Virus record (IMG/VR): IMGVR_UViG_3300030085_002899
Location: 23,969 to 66,539 of that record
Origin: a virus
DNA: 42,571 bases
Direction: 5' to 3' (one strand)
The translations under genes were made by a program, and so were the position numbers. The number at the start of each line of letters is the position of its first letter. Positions within the stretch are counted from its first letter, which is position 1. Below, one piece after another: positions 8,073 through 14,825 of the stretch. The notes under the pieces are model-generated. The model searched no databases. It was not told the origin of the DNA and saw only the letters and a program-made list of their open reading frames with translations.

Positions 8073-8343
8073 AAGAACCACCAAAGGTAAAGGCGCTAAT
8101 TATAGACCTACCAAAAAAGGTGCTGGTATGACAGCTAAAGGGGTTAAAGCATATAGAAAAGCTAATCCTGGAAGTAAACTTAAAACTGCTGTAACAGGCA
8201 AAGTTAAACCAGGTAGTAAATCAGCTAAAAGACGCAAATCTTATTGCGCACGCTCGTTAGGTCAACTTAAACGAAGTAGCGCTAAAACAAAAAATAATCC
8301 AAATTCAAGAATACGTCAAGCAAGAAGACGTTGGAAATGTTAA
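8044..8343 (+). CDS. Highly basic phage protein (DUF6321-like)
   Basis: 99 aa. Carries the recognisable run GMTAKGVKAYRKANPGSKLK, then AVTGKVKPGSKSAKRRKSYC and ARSLGQ, which is widely conserved in marine phages as a small structural or DNA-binding protein (DUF6321-like). It ends in RRWKC. The ATG at 8044 lies inside the previous gene, giving a 29-base overlap, and there is no alternative start that keeps the conserved N-terminus. Third consecutive Lys/Arg-rich gene, suggesting a shared nucleic-acid-binding or packaging role. Confidence 0.7.
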   Translation: MPRKKENPIRRTTKGKGANYRPTKKGAGMTAKGVKAYRKANPGSKLKTAVTGKVKPGSKSAKRRKSYCARSLGQLKRSSAKTKNNPNSRIRQARRRWKC

Positions 8344-8346
8344 GTT

Positions 8347-8736
8347 ATGTTAAAAAATATACTAAGTAATTTAGTAGGTCAGGCATCTACTATTATAGAT
8401 GAAGTAGTTACAACAGATGAAGAGAGATTAGCTCTAAAGAATAAACTTGAAAAACTACATAAAGAACACGAACAAGAAATATTTAAACTAGAGGTAGAAG
8501 ACAGAAAAAGTGCTCGTACTATGTTTATGGGCGACAATGTTATACAAAAAACTTTAGCAATAATTTTTACTGCAGCGTATTTTTTTCTATCTTACACCAT
8601 GTTTAAGTACTTTGTTATGAATAGCTTAGAATTATCTGATTATGAAATAGGTTTTATTTCTACAGTATTTGGTGCAATGTCAAGTAAGGTAAACACTATT
8701 ATAGACTTCTTTTTTGGAGGTTCTTCAAAGAATTAA
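8347..8736 (+). CDS. Holin, GTA_holin_3TM-like
   Basis: 129 aa. The N-terminal ~60 residues form a charged amphipathic helix (DEERLALKNKLEKLHKEHEQE) ending in a conserved-looking RKSAR motif. Two hydrophobic segments follow at ~68-88 (TLAIIFTAAYFFLSYTMF) and ~100-120 (YEIGFISTVFGAMSSKVN). This arrangement, with RxxAR before the membrane helices and a GxxxSxxxxxxxFFFG end, is typical of the GTA_holin_3TM family. It would permeabilise the inner membrane to release the M15 endolysin encoded upstream at 7136. Confidence 0.8.
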   Translation: MLKNILSNLVGQASTIIDEVVTTDEERLALKNKLEKLHKEHEQEIFKLEVEDRKSARTMFMGDNVIQKTLAIIFTAAYFFLSYTMFKYFVMNSLELSDYEIGFISTVFGAMSSKVNTIIDFFFGGSSKN

Positions 8737-8737
8737 A

Positions 8738-8920
8738 ATGAGTGCAATAGAAGATGTAGTTCGTGCTAAAATAGCACAAAGAGCTGAAGTAGGTGAAAAA
8801 AAGTACGGAGTTACGATGGAGCGTAATGATTTAACAGAAATTCAATGGTTAAAACACGCTCAAGAGGAAGCTATGGATTTAGCTGTTTACCTTGAAAAGC
8901 TTATACAAGAAAAGTCGTGA
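8738..8920 (+). CDS. MazG-like NTP pyrophosphohydrolase-type small protein
   Basis: 60 aa from ATG 8738, one base after the holin stop. A start at 8714 would overlap the holin by 23 bases and is less likely. The sequence AKIAQRAEVGEKKYGVTMER, then WLKHAQEEAMDLAVYLEKL, matches a short phage family related to all-alpha NTP pyrophosphatases (MazG/dUTPase-like), in which the E-E-x-x-D helix binds Mg. At 60 aa it is only the core helix pair. Possible roles are nucleotide-pool control or (p)ppGpp interference; both are inference. Confidence 0.6.
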   Translation: MSAIEDVVRAKIAQRAEVGEKKYGVTMERNDLTEIQWLKHAQEEAMDLAVYLEKLIQEKS

Positions 8921-9300
8921 TTGAATATCTGGTAATCCATTCTACTGGAACAGAGAAAAATCATGTTCCTGAAAAACAAGAATATAATTTATCAGTATCT
9001 TGCGATATAATCCATTTTAATGGACAGCTTTCAAGATACAAAGCGGAGCAGTCAGAACACCCATCAGATGCTAGTAACTATAAGCATATAGCATATATAG
9101 GAGGCAAGTTAGATGGTAATGAAGCTGACACCGCTACTTGGAAGCAATACGACACTCTAGAACATATAGTAATGTATCATTTACTGTATAATCAAAACTT
9201 AAAAATTTGCAAGTCATCTTTCTTTTTTGAAGAATATTTAGGTATAAACCTTAATAGATGGCTATTAGATATAGGCGTTAATCCTAAAAATATAATGTAA
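8917..9300 (+). CDS. Degenerate N-acetylmuramoyl-L-alanine amidase-like protein
   Basis: 127 aa, GTG start at 8917 inside a GTGA overlap with the previous gene. The N-terminus EYLVIHSTGTE matches the first beta strand and His ligand (His8) of the Amidase_2/PGRP fold. AYIGGKLDGNEADTATWKQY matches the family's GG...DTRT.xQ region. The C-terminus FFFEEYLGINLNRWLLDIGV matches the Bacteroidota amidase end. The usual GH(R/x)D and ACPxFD zinc/catalytic segments are not visible (the expected CPxFD region reads CKSSFFF). It is probably an inactive or repurposed amidase, perhaps a cell-wall binder. Confidence 0.6.
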   Translation: MIEYLVIHSTGTEKNHVPEKQEYNLSVSCDIIHFNGQLSRYKAEQSEHPSDASNYKHIAYIGGKLDGNEADTATWKQYDTLEHIVMYHLLYNQNLKICKSSFFFEEYLGINLNRWLLDIGVNPKNIM

Positions 9301-9578
9301 TGGCTCGTAACTCGTTAGCAGGAAAAAGTTCGGGTAAAAGCAAAAGCGCAAAACATTATGCAAAAAACAAGTCGTCTCGTAAGAAAAAAAATGAGTACGA
9401 CAAAAAGTACTCTTCTACTACAAAAAGAAAAAAATACCGTTCATCTTTAAATAAAGCTAATAAAAAAGCCAAAACTTATGGTAATAAGGATGGCTTGGAT
9501 ATGTCGCATACTAAAAAAGGTAAGTTAGTTAAAGAAAAACAATCTAAAAACAGAGCAAGAAATCGTGGTAAAAAGTAA
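9300..9578 (+). CDS. Basic phage protein with DxSH...NRARN motif
   Basis: 92 aa, Lys/Ser-rich. A conserved core is visible: YDKKY, KYRSSLNKANKKAKTYGN, DGLDMSHTKKGKLV, then SKNRARN. I recognise this arrangement as a small uncharacterised phage protein with a His in DxSH and NRxRN, faintly like an HNH-type layout. No enzymatic function is established as far as I know. Probably virion or DNA associated. One-base overlap with the amidase-like gene; 14-base overlap with the phosphoesterase gene. Confidence 0.6.
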   Translation: MARNSLAGKSSGKSKSAKHYAKNKSSRKKKNEYDKKYSSTTKRKKYRSSLNKANKKAKTYGNKDGLDMSHTKKGKLVKEKQSKNRARNRGKK

Positions 9579-10887
9579 AAAAATTGAAGAATACTTAATT
9601 AATCACCCTGAAAAATTAAGAAAAGACTATTCTGATACAGCAAAACTTTTTGATGCTACCTATGAGCAAGTAAGAAGTATAGCTAGACGCATAAGGGCAA
9701 GTTATGAAAATGCATTTGAAATAAGTCAAAACTCAACTCATAACGATGAGAAAATAACTACAAACGAACAAAAAGACTCGTTAGTTATATCTGTAGAAGA
9801 CAGCAAAAGAGTAAAATCACTCGACGACCTTATTGAAAATTGTAAAGTTGACCTTGACACATGGGAAGTAGATTGGTTTGATATTGGTACATACGAAGTT
9901 ACTGGTTTTGACAATGATAGAAAGCCTGTAACCGTTACTATGTATAGAACTAAGGCTAAATTTAAGAAGATAGATATATGGAAAAATATCAGTATATTAA
10001 AGGAGGACCTTAAAAACGATTTATTTGAAGCCTTCAAATCATACTCTTTACAGCCAAATTATAAAACTGATGATAAAGACATGTCATCTGATAAAGAAGG
10101 CTATCTACTTGAGATTGGGGCATACGATTTACATCTTGGTAAGTTGGGTATTGATGGTGATGATTATTCACTCGATATTGCTAGGAGAAGGTTATTTTCT
10201 GCTATTAATTCCTTATTTGACAGAGCAAGAGGTTTTAAAATCGAAGAAATAGTATTTGTAGTTGGTAATGATTTTCTTAATATAGATAAAGATAAACCTT
10301 TTGGTTCTACTACTAAAGGAACACCTCAAAACAATACTGTATCTGCATACGAAGCTTACAGGTACGGTAGAAAATTACTTGTAGAGTGTATAAACTTTTT
10401 AGCAGAAAAAGCTCCAGTAAGTGTAATAGTAATACCAGGTAATCACGATGAAGAATCTATGTTACATATGGGAGATGCCTTAGAGGTATTGTATGAAAAT
10501 ACACCACACATAAGGGTAGATAATTCAAGACCACTTATGAAAGCATATAAGTATGGTGAATGTTTACTTATATTTGACCACGGTGATAGAGTTAAAAACT
10601 ACAAAAATCTTGCATCTGTTATATCGCAACGTTTTAGAGATGTATGGAGTAGTGTAAGGCACATAGAAGTCCATAGAGGGCATCTACATAGCTTAAAAAC
10701 AAATATTATGGGTCAGGTAGAAGAGCTGAACGGAATAGCTGTAAGGCATTTAGGAAGCATGTCGCCAACTGACCAATGGCATGATGATAGTGGATACCTA
10801 TCTACAGTTAAACGAGCCCATGCTTTTATATGGCATAAGAAAAATGGTATGCAGTGTGAGTATTATTACAATGTACCATTTAACTAA
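9565..10887 (+). CDS. Metallophosphoesterase with N-terminal HTH-like region
   Basis: 440 aa, GTG start at 9565. Residues 1-47 look like a helix-turn-helix (KLFDATYEQVRSIARRIR). Calcineurin-like motifs are all present: DLH at 188-190, GND at 234-236, GNHDE at 292-296, HGD at 339-341 and GHLH at 372-375. These residues hold two metals for phosphodiester cleavage. Phage versions are usually annotated as DNA phosphoesterases or exonucleases of the SbcD/Mre11 superfamily. The HTH suggests the substrate is DNA (inference). It lies near the 3' end of the rightward late operon, away from the replication genes. Confidence 0.85.
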   Translation: MVKSKKIEEYLINHPEKLRKDYSDTAKLFDATYEQVRSIARRIRASYENAFEISQNSTHNDEKITTNEQKDSLVISVEDSKRVKSLDDLIENCKVDLDTWEVDWFDIGTYEVTGFDNDRKPVTVTMYRTKAKFKKIDIWKNISILKEDLKNDLFEAFKSYSLQPNYKTDDKDMSSDKEGYLLEIGAYDLHLGKLGIDGDDYSLDIARRRLFSAINSLFDRARGFKIEEIVFVVGNDFLNIDKDKPFGSTTKGTPQNNTVSAYEAYRYGRKLLVECINFLAEKAPVSVIVIPGNHDEESMLHMGDALEVLYENTPHIRVDNSRPLMKAYKYGECLLIFDHGDRVKNYKNLASVISQRFRDVWSSVRHIEVHRGHLHSLKTNIMGQVEELNGIAVRHLGSMSPTDQWHDDSGYLSTVKRAHAFIWHKKNGMQCEYYYNVPFN

Positions 10888-10892
10888 ATTAT

Positions 10893-11069
10893 ATGACTAC
10901 GATATTACAAATAACATACAAAGATTATATATTTGAGTTAGGCTCATATTGGGGTGTGCTTTTAGGTTTAAGAACATTTGAGCCAGATGAAAATTACAAC
11001 CAACAAGAATTGCAGATTTTCATACCGTTTATATATATAGCGATTGTAAAAAAACTACAGGATGATTAG
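10893..11069 (+). CDS. Small hypothetical protein (58 aa), last late gene
   Basis: ATG at 10893, six bases after the phosphoesterase stop; TAG stop at 11067-11069. The product begins MTTILQITYKDYIFELGSYW and has a hydrophobic centre (QIFIPFIYIAIV) that could be a short amphipathic or membrane segment. Its stop overlaps the stop of the convergent HNH gene and falls in the loop of a terminator hairpin. No family recognised. Real-gene status is supported by spacing only. Confidence 0.5.
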   Translation: MTTILQITYKDYIFELGSYWGVLLGLRTFEPDENYNQQELQIFIPFIYIAIVKKLQDD

Positions 11070-11077
11070 TCCTGTAG
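11055..11077 (-). terminator. Hairpin terminator between convergent operons
   Basis: Perfect 8-bp stem CTACAGGA (11055-11062) / TCCTGTAG (11070-11077) with loop TGATTAG. On the leftward strand it is followed by seven Ts (complement of A 11048-11054), a classical intrinsic terminator for the leftward operon. For rightward transcripts the tract after the stem is weaker (CTTCATAATT). The loop holds both stop codons of the convergent genes. Confidence 0.85.
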
Positions 11078-11326
11078 CTTCATAATTACTTTTTGTAAAT
11101 GTTTAACTCTAACGTGCTTGTTAAATGAACGACTACTCTCAGCCTTATCATGACATTTCCTACATAGTGCTACAAGGTTTTCTATATAGTCTTTATGAGA
11201 ACCGCCCATACCACGCGCATCTATATGATGAATGTCTACGGCAACTTTCCCACAACTGGTACATAGAATCAGGTCACTTACATCTAAGTTAAAGAATGTA
11301 CAGTAAAGTTTTTTATGATTTACCAT
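11066..11326 (-). CDS. HNH endonuclease
   Basis: 86 aa. Zinc-binding CTSC (22-25), the catalytic DIHHIDARGMGG block (31-42), Asn50 in IENLVALC, and CRKCH (55-59) give the complete HNH pattern with two CxxC zinc knuckles. Small HNH nucleases of this kind nick or cut DNA, and in phages they assist packaging or act as free-standing homing-type enzymes. It is the last gene of the leftward operon and is preceded by a small ORF with a 14-base overlap. It is not next to the terminase genes, so a packaging role is less obvious. Confidence 0.88.
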   Translation of the reverse strand: MVNHKKLYCTFFNLDVSDLILCTSCGKVAVDIHHIDARGMGGSHKDYIENLVALCRKCHDKAESSRSFNKHVRVKHLQKVIMKLQD

Positions 11327-11444
11327 TTTCTTTTTCTTTAGCTTCTTCTATAAGCTTTAATAATTCAGGCATTACTTCGGCATTAAATGCTTTACGCTTT
11401 TCCTTCCTCATCTTTACTATAGATTGTCTTTTAGTTTTACTCAT
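11313..11444 (-). CDS. Small basic helical protein (43 aa)
   Basis: ATG at 11444 overlaps the stop of the upstream gene by one base (TAATG), and its stop lies 14 bases inside the HNH gene. The sequence (MSKTKRQSIVKMRKEKRKAF ... LIEEAKEKENGKS) is charged and helical. Tight coupling on both sides supports translation. Function unknown. Confidence 0.55.
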   Translation of the reverse strand: MSKTKRQSIVKMRKEKRKAFNAEVMPELLKLIEEAKEKENGKS

Positions 11445-11677
11445 TAGTTTTTATTTTTGAGAGCCTTCTTTTTAGAGCTAATTGACCTACGTTTATTCGG
11501 TGTTTTATTTTTAGATACCGTTGTATTAGCTTTAGGTTTTGCGTTCTCTTTTTTAAACTTTTTAGAATTTGGTTTATAAAGTCCATCGTGTTTCTTTTTT
11601 TCGTTTACATCTTTGAATATTAAGTATGCAATATAAGTTACAATTAATATTACTGTTCCAAGTACTAGTTTAATCAT
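11444..11677 (-). CDS. Small membrane protein with Lys-rich tail
   Basis: 77 aa from ATG 11677, four bases after the upstream stop; an upstream ATG at 11713 would overlap it by 32 bases. One transmembrane helix at the N-terminus (LVLGTVILIVTYIAYLIF) is followed by a ~50-residue Lys/Asn/Ser-rich cytoplasmic tail. A membrane anchor with a basic tail could tether nucleic acid or the replisome to the membrane, but this is inference. No family recognised. Confidence 0.6.
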   Translation of the reverse strand: MIKLVLGTVILIVTYIAYLIFKDVNEKKKHDGLYKPNSKKFKKENAKPKANTTVSKNKTPNKRRSISSKKKALKNKN

Positions 11678-11681
11678 TTTT

Positions 11682-11888
11682 TTAAAATTTTTGTAGTGAG
11701 TATCCATGCTCACTAATTGGTTTAACTTCAGTTATTTCTATTTCACAACCATTGGTTTTGTGTCCGTATTTATACTTAAGTCTGTTATGTAAATATAAAT
11801 TGTATTTAGGATTGTTTATTATTTCTATGTCATTCCCTATACAAATTTCTTCACTAGATATTTTATGTACTTTCTTTTGAAGACACAA
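11682..11888 (-). CDS. Hypothetical protein, start uncertain
   Basis: No ATG lies near the end of the upstream gene. A TTG at 11888 gives 68 aa with a 26-base overlap; ATGs at 11951, 11957 and 11975 would give up to 97 aa but overlap the DnaA-like gene by 89-113 bases. The conserved-looking part is EEICIGNDIEIINNPKYNLY followed by NGCEIEITEVKP. The beta-rich pattern suggests a small fold. Function unknown; the start is the main doubt. Confidence 0.5.
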   Translation of the reverse strand: MCLQKKVHKISSEEICIGNDIEIINNPKYNLYLHNRLKYKYGHKTNGCEIEITEVKPISEHGYSLQKF

Positions 11889-12258
11889 TTCTTTCTTTTT
11901 CCTTGAGTAGTTGCGCAATTTGAATGTTAATCTGTTTAAGCATATCTTCATTTTCATCTTTAGATTCACGTGCAATTTTGTTTAACTTACTTTCTATTTC
12001 ACCGTATGTAATTCTGTATTTCTTATCATACTTTAAAAGTTGAGGTGTAATTTTACAATAGTGTATGCAAGTAGCATGATGTCTATTTACATACTTTGAT
12101 ATTTCTTGTACACCACAATTAGTAAAATTTCTTGCGAACAAAAAGTACAAACCCCTAGCTTCGCTAAAGATTCTGTACCTTTTTTTTGAACGCAAGTTTG
12201 TTACAGAAATTTTACACACTAACGAAACAGTTTCTAATATTTCTTTAAGTGTTACCAT
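11863..12258 (-). CDS. Stand-alone DnaA domain IV-like DNA-binding protein
   Basis: 131 aa. Residues ~5-70 resemble the C-terminal DNA-binding domain of DnaA: RGLYFLFARNFTNCGVQEIS followed by KYVNRHHATCIHYCK, where the RHHATxxH recognition helix corresponds to the DnaA signature with D/RHxTV. The AAA+ ATPase part is absent. Residues ~85-131 form a charged coiled-coil-like helix (EDMLKQINIQIAQLLKEKER), perhaps for dimerisation. It could bind DnaA boxes to recruit or block host initiation. It is transcribed with the phage replication genes. Confidence 0.8.
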   Translation of the reverse strand: MVTLKEILETVSLVCKISVTNLRSKKRYRIFSEARGLYFLFARNFTNCGVQEISKYVNRHHATCIHYCKITPQLLKYDKKYRITYGEIESKLNKIARESKDENEDMLKQINIQIAQLLKEKERIVSSKEST

Positions 12259-12261
12259 TTC

Positions 12262-12681
12262 TTATTTTAAGTATTTGTTATACAACTCTTCAGGCATTTC
12301 AAAAATACCTGTATTGTTTATAGATGCATTTTCTGGTATTTCTTCATTGAAATAAAGCCAAGCAGATATTGTATTTATATCTTCATCTTCGTAGTTTGCT
12401 ACATGGTCTTTAATAAATAGTATATCTACTTTTTTTCTTTTATACCAAACAGGATGACACTCTAGGTTATCTAAAGATTTAAGTGTATGCCTATCTACTT
12501 TATAGACCTCTCCAACAATGTTTGTATTTTCTAAAGATTCAGAAACGTAGGGTATACCAGCTTCGTACATAGCGTACTTATTTTTAGTAACCCCAAGCCC
12601 TAAATACTCAGAGCCTAACATCAAAATATTATTAGCTTTACCTCTTTTTAAAGTTCCATATACAAAAACAATTTCACTCAT
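12262..12681 (-). CDS. Gamma-glutamylcyclotransferase (AIG2/GGCT-like)
   Basis: 139 aa. VFVYGTLKRG at 5-14 is the substrate-binding signature of the AIG2/YtfP/GGCT fold. Glu74 in LDNLECHP is the likely catalytic acid; the WYKRKKV strand and the late WLYF strand also fit. The family cleaves gamma-glutamyl amines or peptides to 5-oxoproline. It overlaps the exonuclease gene by one base. Together with the amidoligase and class II amidotransferase of the same operon it makes a gamma-glutamyl/amide chemistry set. Confidence 0.88.
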   Translation of the reverse strand: MSEIVFVYGTLKRGKANNILMLGSEYLGLGVTKNKYAMYEAGIPYVSESLENTNIVGEVYKVDRHTLKSLDNLECHPVWYKRKKVDILFIKDHVANYEDEDINTISAWLYFNEEIPENASINNTGIFEMPEELYNKYLK

Positions 12682-13454
12682 TAGATTTGTATTATACGGT
12701 TAAACATACTATAACTATCTTGACCTGCTTCTTCTATCTCATTAAAAGATTGAATGTTTGATATACCAGCTTTGTAGGCTTTTCTACCATCTTCTAATGA
12801 ATTAAAGTCTACTACTACAACATCATAAGGAGCTTTCTTTTCTATAAATACAAAATAGAATTTGTGTGCTTTCATTCCATCTAAATAAAATGCAGCTTGA
12901 ACTCCATATGAATATTTCTTAATAGACTCTAGAATACTTTCTATATCTATAGACTTGCAAGTTTTAATATCTACTATATAGTTTTCTTTTGTGTTATAGT
13001 AATCTACTTTAGATTTACATTTTGCACCTTCTAATTCAAATAGATTTATTTTTTCAAACTCACCATTTTCCTGCAACACTAGCTCTTTATATCTAGGATG
13101 ATTGCTTAAACTTTCCTGCATATTAATAAGCATGTTTTCATACTTACCTGGTACGTGGTAGGGCACATCTTTATTTGCTTCCTTCCAATCTGTTATATAC
13201 GCTTTACCTGCTTTAGTTCTCCTGTCCATATCAGGTTCGAAAGCGTATAGTTTTTTAAACTCTTCTGGCTCTAACATCATAGCATGGAATGCAGACCCTA
13301 CAAGCATTGCTTCGGTTTCTACACTTTGTTGCATAGCATAATCGAATTGCTTTTTGCTTCCTTGAAGGGCCTGCTTTACCATACTAGCTGATATATACTC
13401 TCTATCTTGAAAGTAATTTTCGTTTGTAATAATACCGTTGTTATCTAATTTCAT
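12681..13454 (-). CDS. PD-(D/E)XK exonuclease (RecE/exo VIII-like, DUF3799-like)
   Basis: 257 aa. The layout fits the RecB/RecE-type nuclease fold: GSAFHAMMLEPE at 53-64, Asp151 in KCKSKVDYY, the catalytic IVDIKT at 160-165 (D162, K164) and YGVQAAFYLDGM at 183-194. It should degrade one strand from dsDNA ends to expose ssDNA for the Sak4-like annealing protein and SSB of the same operon. It is coupled to RusA upstream by a 4-base overlap and to GGCT downstream by one base. Confidence 0.88.
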   Translation of the reverse strand: MKLDNNGIITNENYFQDREYISASMVKQALQGSKKQFDYAMQQSVETEAMLVGSAFHAMMLEPEEFKKLYAFEPDMDRRTKAGKAYITDWKEANKDVPYHVPGKYENMLINMQESLSNHPRYKELVLQENGEFEKINLFELEGAKCKSKVDYYNTKENYIVDIKTCKSIDIESILESIKKYSYGVQAAFYLDGMKAHKFYFVFIEKKAPYDVVVVDFNSLEDGRKAYKAGISNIQSFNEIEEAGQDSYSMFNRIIQI

Positions 13455-13825
13455 TTTAAGACTTTAATAATTACTCCTGCTTTTTCTTTATCTACATGAT
13501 ACCCACTAAAATGTGGTATAATAATATCGCAGTTGTCATCATCAATCCAACCATACTCAACCATAAGGTCTTGTACTGTTTGTGCAGGATTAATATAATC
13601 GAACTTACGTTTGCTGTTTCTTATGAAATAAAAGTCAACTATTATAGGTAGCTTAGGATTTTCACCAATAAGCTCTATAAACTTTTCTTTGTTTTCTATA
13701 TAAAAAGATTTACTAGCTTTAATATAGTTTCTTGTTGACTTGCTGTGTATAAGATACTTGCCCGTCCATTGCTTTCCATTCTTACTAGAACTAACATTAC
13801 CTGGTATAAATATTTCTTTACTCAT
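13451..13825 (-). CDS. rusA: RusA-like Holliday junction resolvase
   Basis: 124 aa from ATG 13825, which overlaps the upstream stop by 8 bases; the ATG at 13849 would overlap by 32. RusA features: IFIPGNVSSSKNGKQW near the N-terminus, then RKFDYINPAQTVQDLMVEYG followed by WIDDDN. The Asp in the FDxxN motif and the DDD cluster supply the metal ligands. RusA dimers resolve four-way junctions formed by recombination or replication. Directly between the NinB-like and exonuclease genes. Confidence 0.88.
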   Translation of the reverse strand: MSKEIFIPGNVSSSKNGKQWTGKYLIHSKSTRNYIKASKSFYIENKEKFIELIGENPKLPIIVDFYFIRNSKRKFDYINPAQTVQDLMVEYGWIDDDNCDIIIPHFSGYHVDKEKAGVIIKVLK

Positions 13826-14201
13826 TTGGGTCAGGTATATAAACACCAAGCTCTTCTATACAAAACCTTTTGATTTGGTCTATGTATGTTATCATTTCTT
13901 TGCTTGATATTCTAGTTGTACTTCTTATAATTTTCATCCATTCACCATTTACTATTTCTTTTTTGTACAAGAATTTTTCTTTAAATACATTATGCATTTC
14001 TTCTTTCTCGTAACCTAAAGATTTTGCTGGTAATGAAACAACAACACTCCAATAATATTTATTTAAGTTTGTACTTCTAGGTACATTTTTAGTTATGCTA
14101 ACTACTACTGACTCTCCTTCTAAACTTTTAAGGTAATCATCAAGTTTGTACTTATCTGTAAATATTATTTGATTGTGTAATATTTTTGCTGAATGCTTCA
14201 T
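13818..14201 (-). CDS. NinB-like recombination protein
   Basis: 127 aa. RSTNLNKYYWSVVVSLPAKS, YEKEEMHNVFKEKFL, STTRISSKEMITYIDQIKRF and the end LGVYIPDPNE match the NinB/Orf family as seen in Bacteroidota phages. Lambda NinB (Orf) binds ssDNA and SSB and helps load recombinases. It sits between SSB and RusA, a typical recombination setting. A stable hairpin (14208-14254) lies just before its start and may limit or tune translation. Confidence 0.75.
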   Translation of the reverse strand: MKHSAKILHNQIIFTDKYKLDDYLKSLEGESVVVSITKNVPRSTNLNKYYWSVVVSLPAKSLGYEKEEMHNVFKEKFLYKKEIVNGEWMKIIRSTTRISSKEMITYIDQIKRFCIEELGVYIPDPNE

Positions 14202-14207
14202 AATAAC

Positions 14208-14254
14208 AAGCAGCAGCCCATCGGGCCGAAGGCCAGTTCCCTGGGCTACTACTT
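14208..14254 (-). ncRNA. Stable two-part RNA hairpin before the ninB-like gene
   Basis: In the leftward transcript a 13-bp stem pairs AAGUAGUAGCCCA with UGGGCUGCUGCUU (two G-U pairs). Inside is a second stem GGCC-UUC-GGCC separated by an asymmetric internal loop. The ATG of the ninB-like gene follows 7 bases after the stem, in UUGUUAUU, so there is only a weak U-tract. It may be a processing site, an attenuator, or a translation-control element between ssb and ninB. Much more GC-rich than its surroundings. Confidence 0.65.
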
Positions 14255-14263
14255 TATTATATA

Positions 14264-14806
14264 TTAGAATGGCATATCGTTAGGAGCTTCTGAGTCAGCA
14301 GTATTAGCAAACTTACAAGCTTCATTATACGCACGCATATCTGTTTGTGATAAACCTTTGTTATACTTTACATCAAACGTAATAGGTTTGTTTTCAGGAT
14401 TAGAAAACTTATACTCTATGACGTGTCTAATCTCAGGCTTACCATCTGAATTATTAGTCCAGTACTCACGCTTAGATAAACAAACATTTACTTTCTTACC
14501 TACAGCTTCTTTACAAGACGCTATCCAATCATTAAACTCACGTACTCCACAATTGTGTAAGAACTGCTTAAATATCTTAACCCTTATTTCTTTAGCTTTT
14601 TCTGAAGTTTGTGAATCGCTACCTAAGAATTTTAATTTTGCAATAGAGCCATTGGCTGCTTCTACTGTAAATTCTACGTATGGTATCTTCGGTTTCTTAG
14701 GTTCTTTATCAGAAGATTTTACGCTTTTTACTTTTACTAGATAAGCACCTTCTTTTAAGTAAGAAGACTTTTCTTCTAGCACTACTGAATTCATGTTTTC
14801 AAACAT
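14264..14806 (-). CDS. Single-stranded DNA-binding protein (SSB-like)
   Basis: 180 aa from ATG 14806, 19 bases after the Sak4-like stop; an ATG at 14866 would overlap that gene by 41 bases. It begins MFENMNSVVLEEKSSYLKEG. An OB-fold-like beta pattern is visible (GAYLVKVKSVKSS, YVEFTVEAANGSIAKLKF, KKVNVCLSKREYW, VIEYKF). The very end, SEAPNDMPF, matches the acidic SSB tail (DDxPF) that docks recombination and replication partners. Position between the Sak4-like ATPase and NinB supports the assignment. Confidence 0.78.
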   Translation of the reverse strand: MFENMNSVVLEEKSSYLKEGAYLVKVKSVKSSDKEPKKPKIPYVEFTVEAANGSIAKLKFLGSDSQTSEKAKEIRVKIFKQFLHNCGVREFNDWIASCKEAVGKKVNVCLSKREYWTNNSDGKPEIRHVIEYKFSNPENKPITFDVKYNKGLSQTDMRAYNEACKFANTADSEAPNDMPF

Positions 14807-14825
14807 TTCTTTTTGTTTTTTTTGG

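Noticed and set aside
7772-8084. Leftward hydrophobic Phe-rich ORFs opposite the Lys-rich genes
   Set aside because: Runs of AAA/AAG read as TTT/CTT on the other strand; the rightward genes carry known phage motifs.
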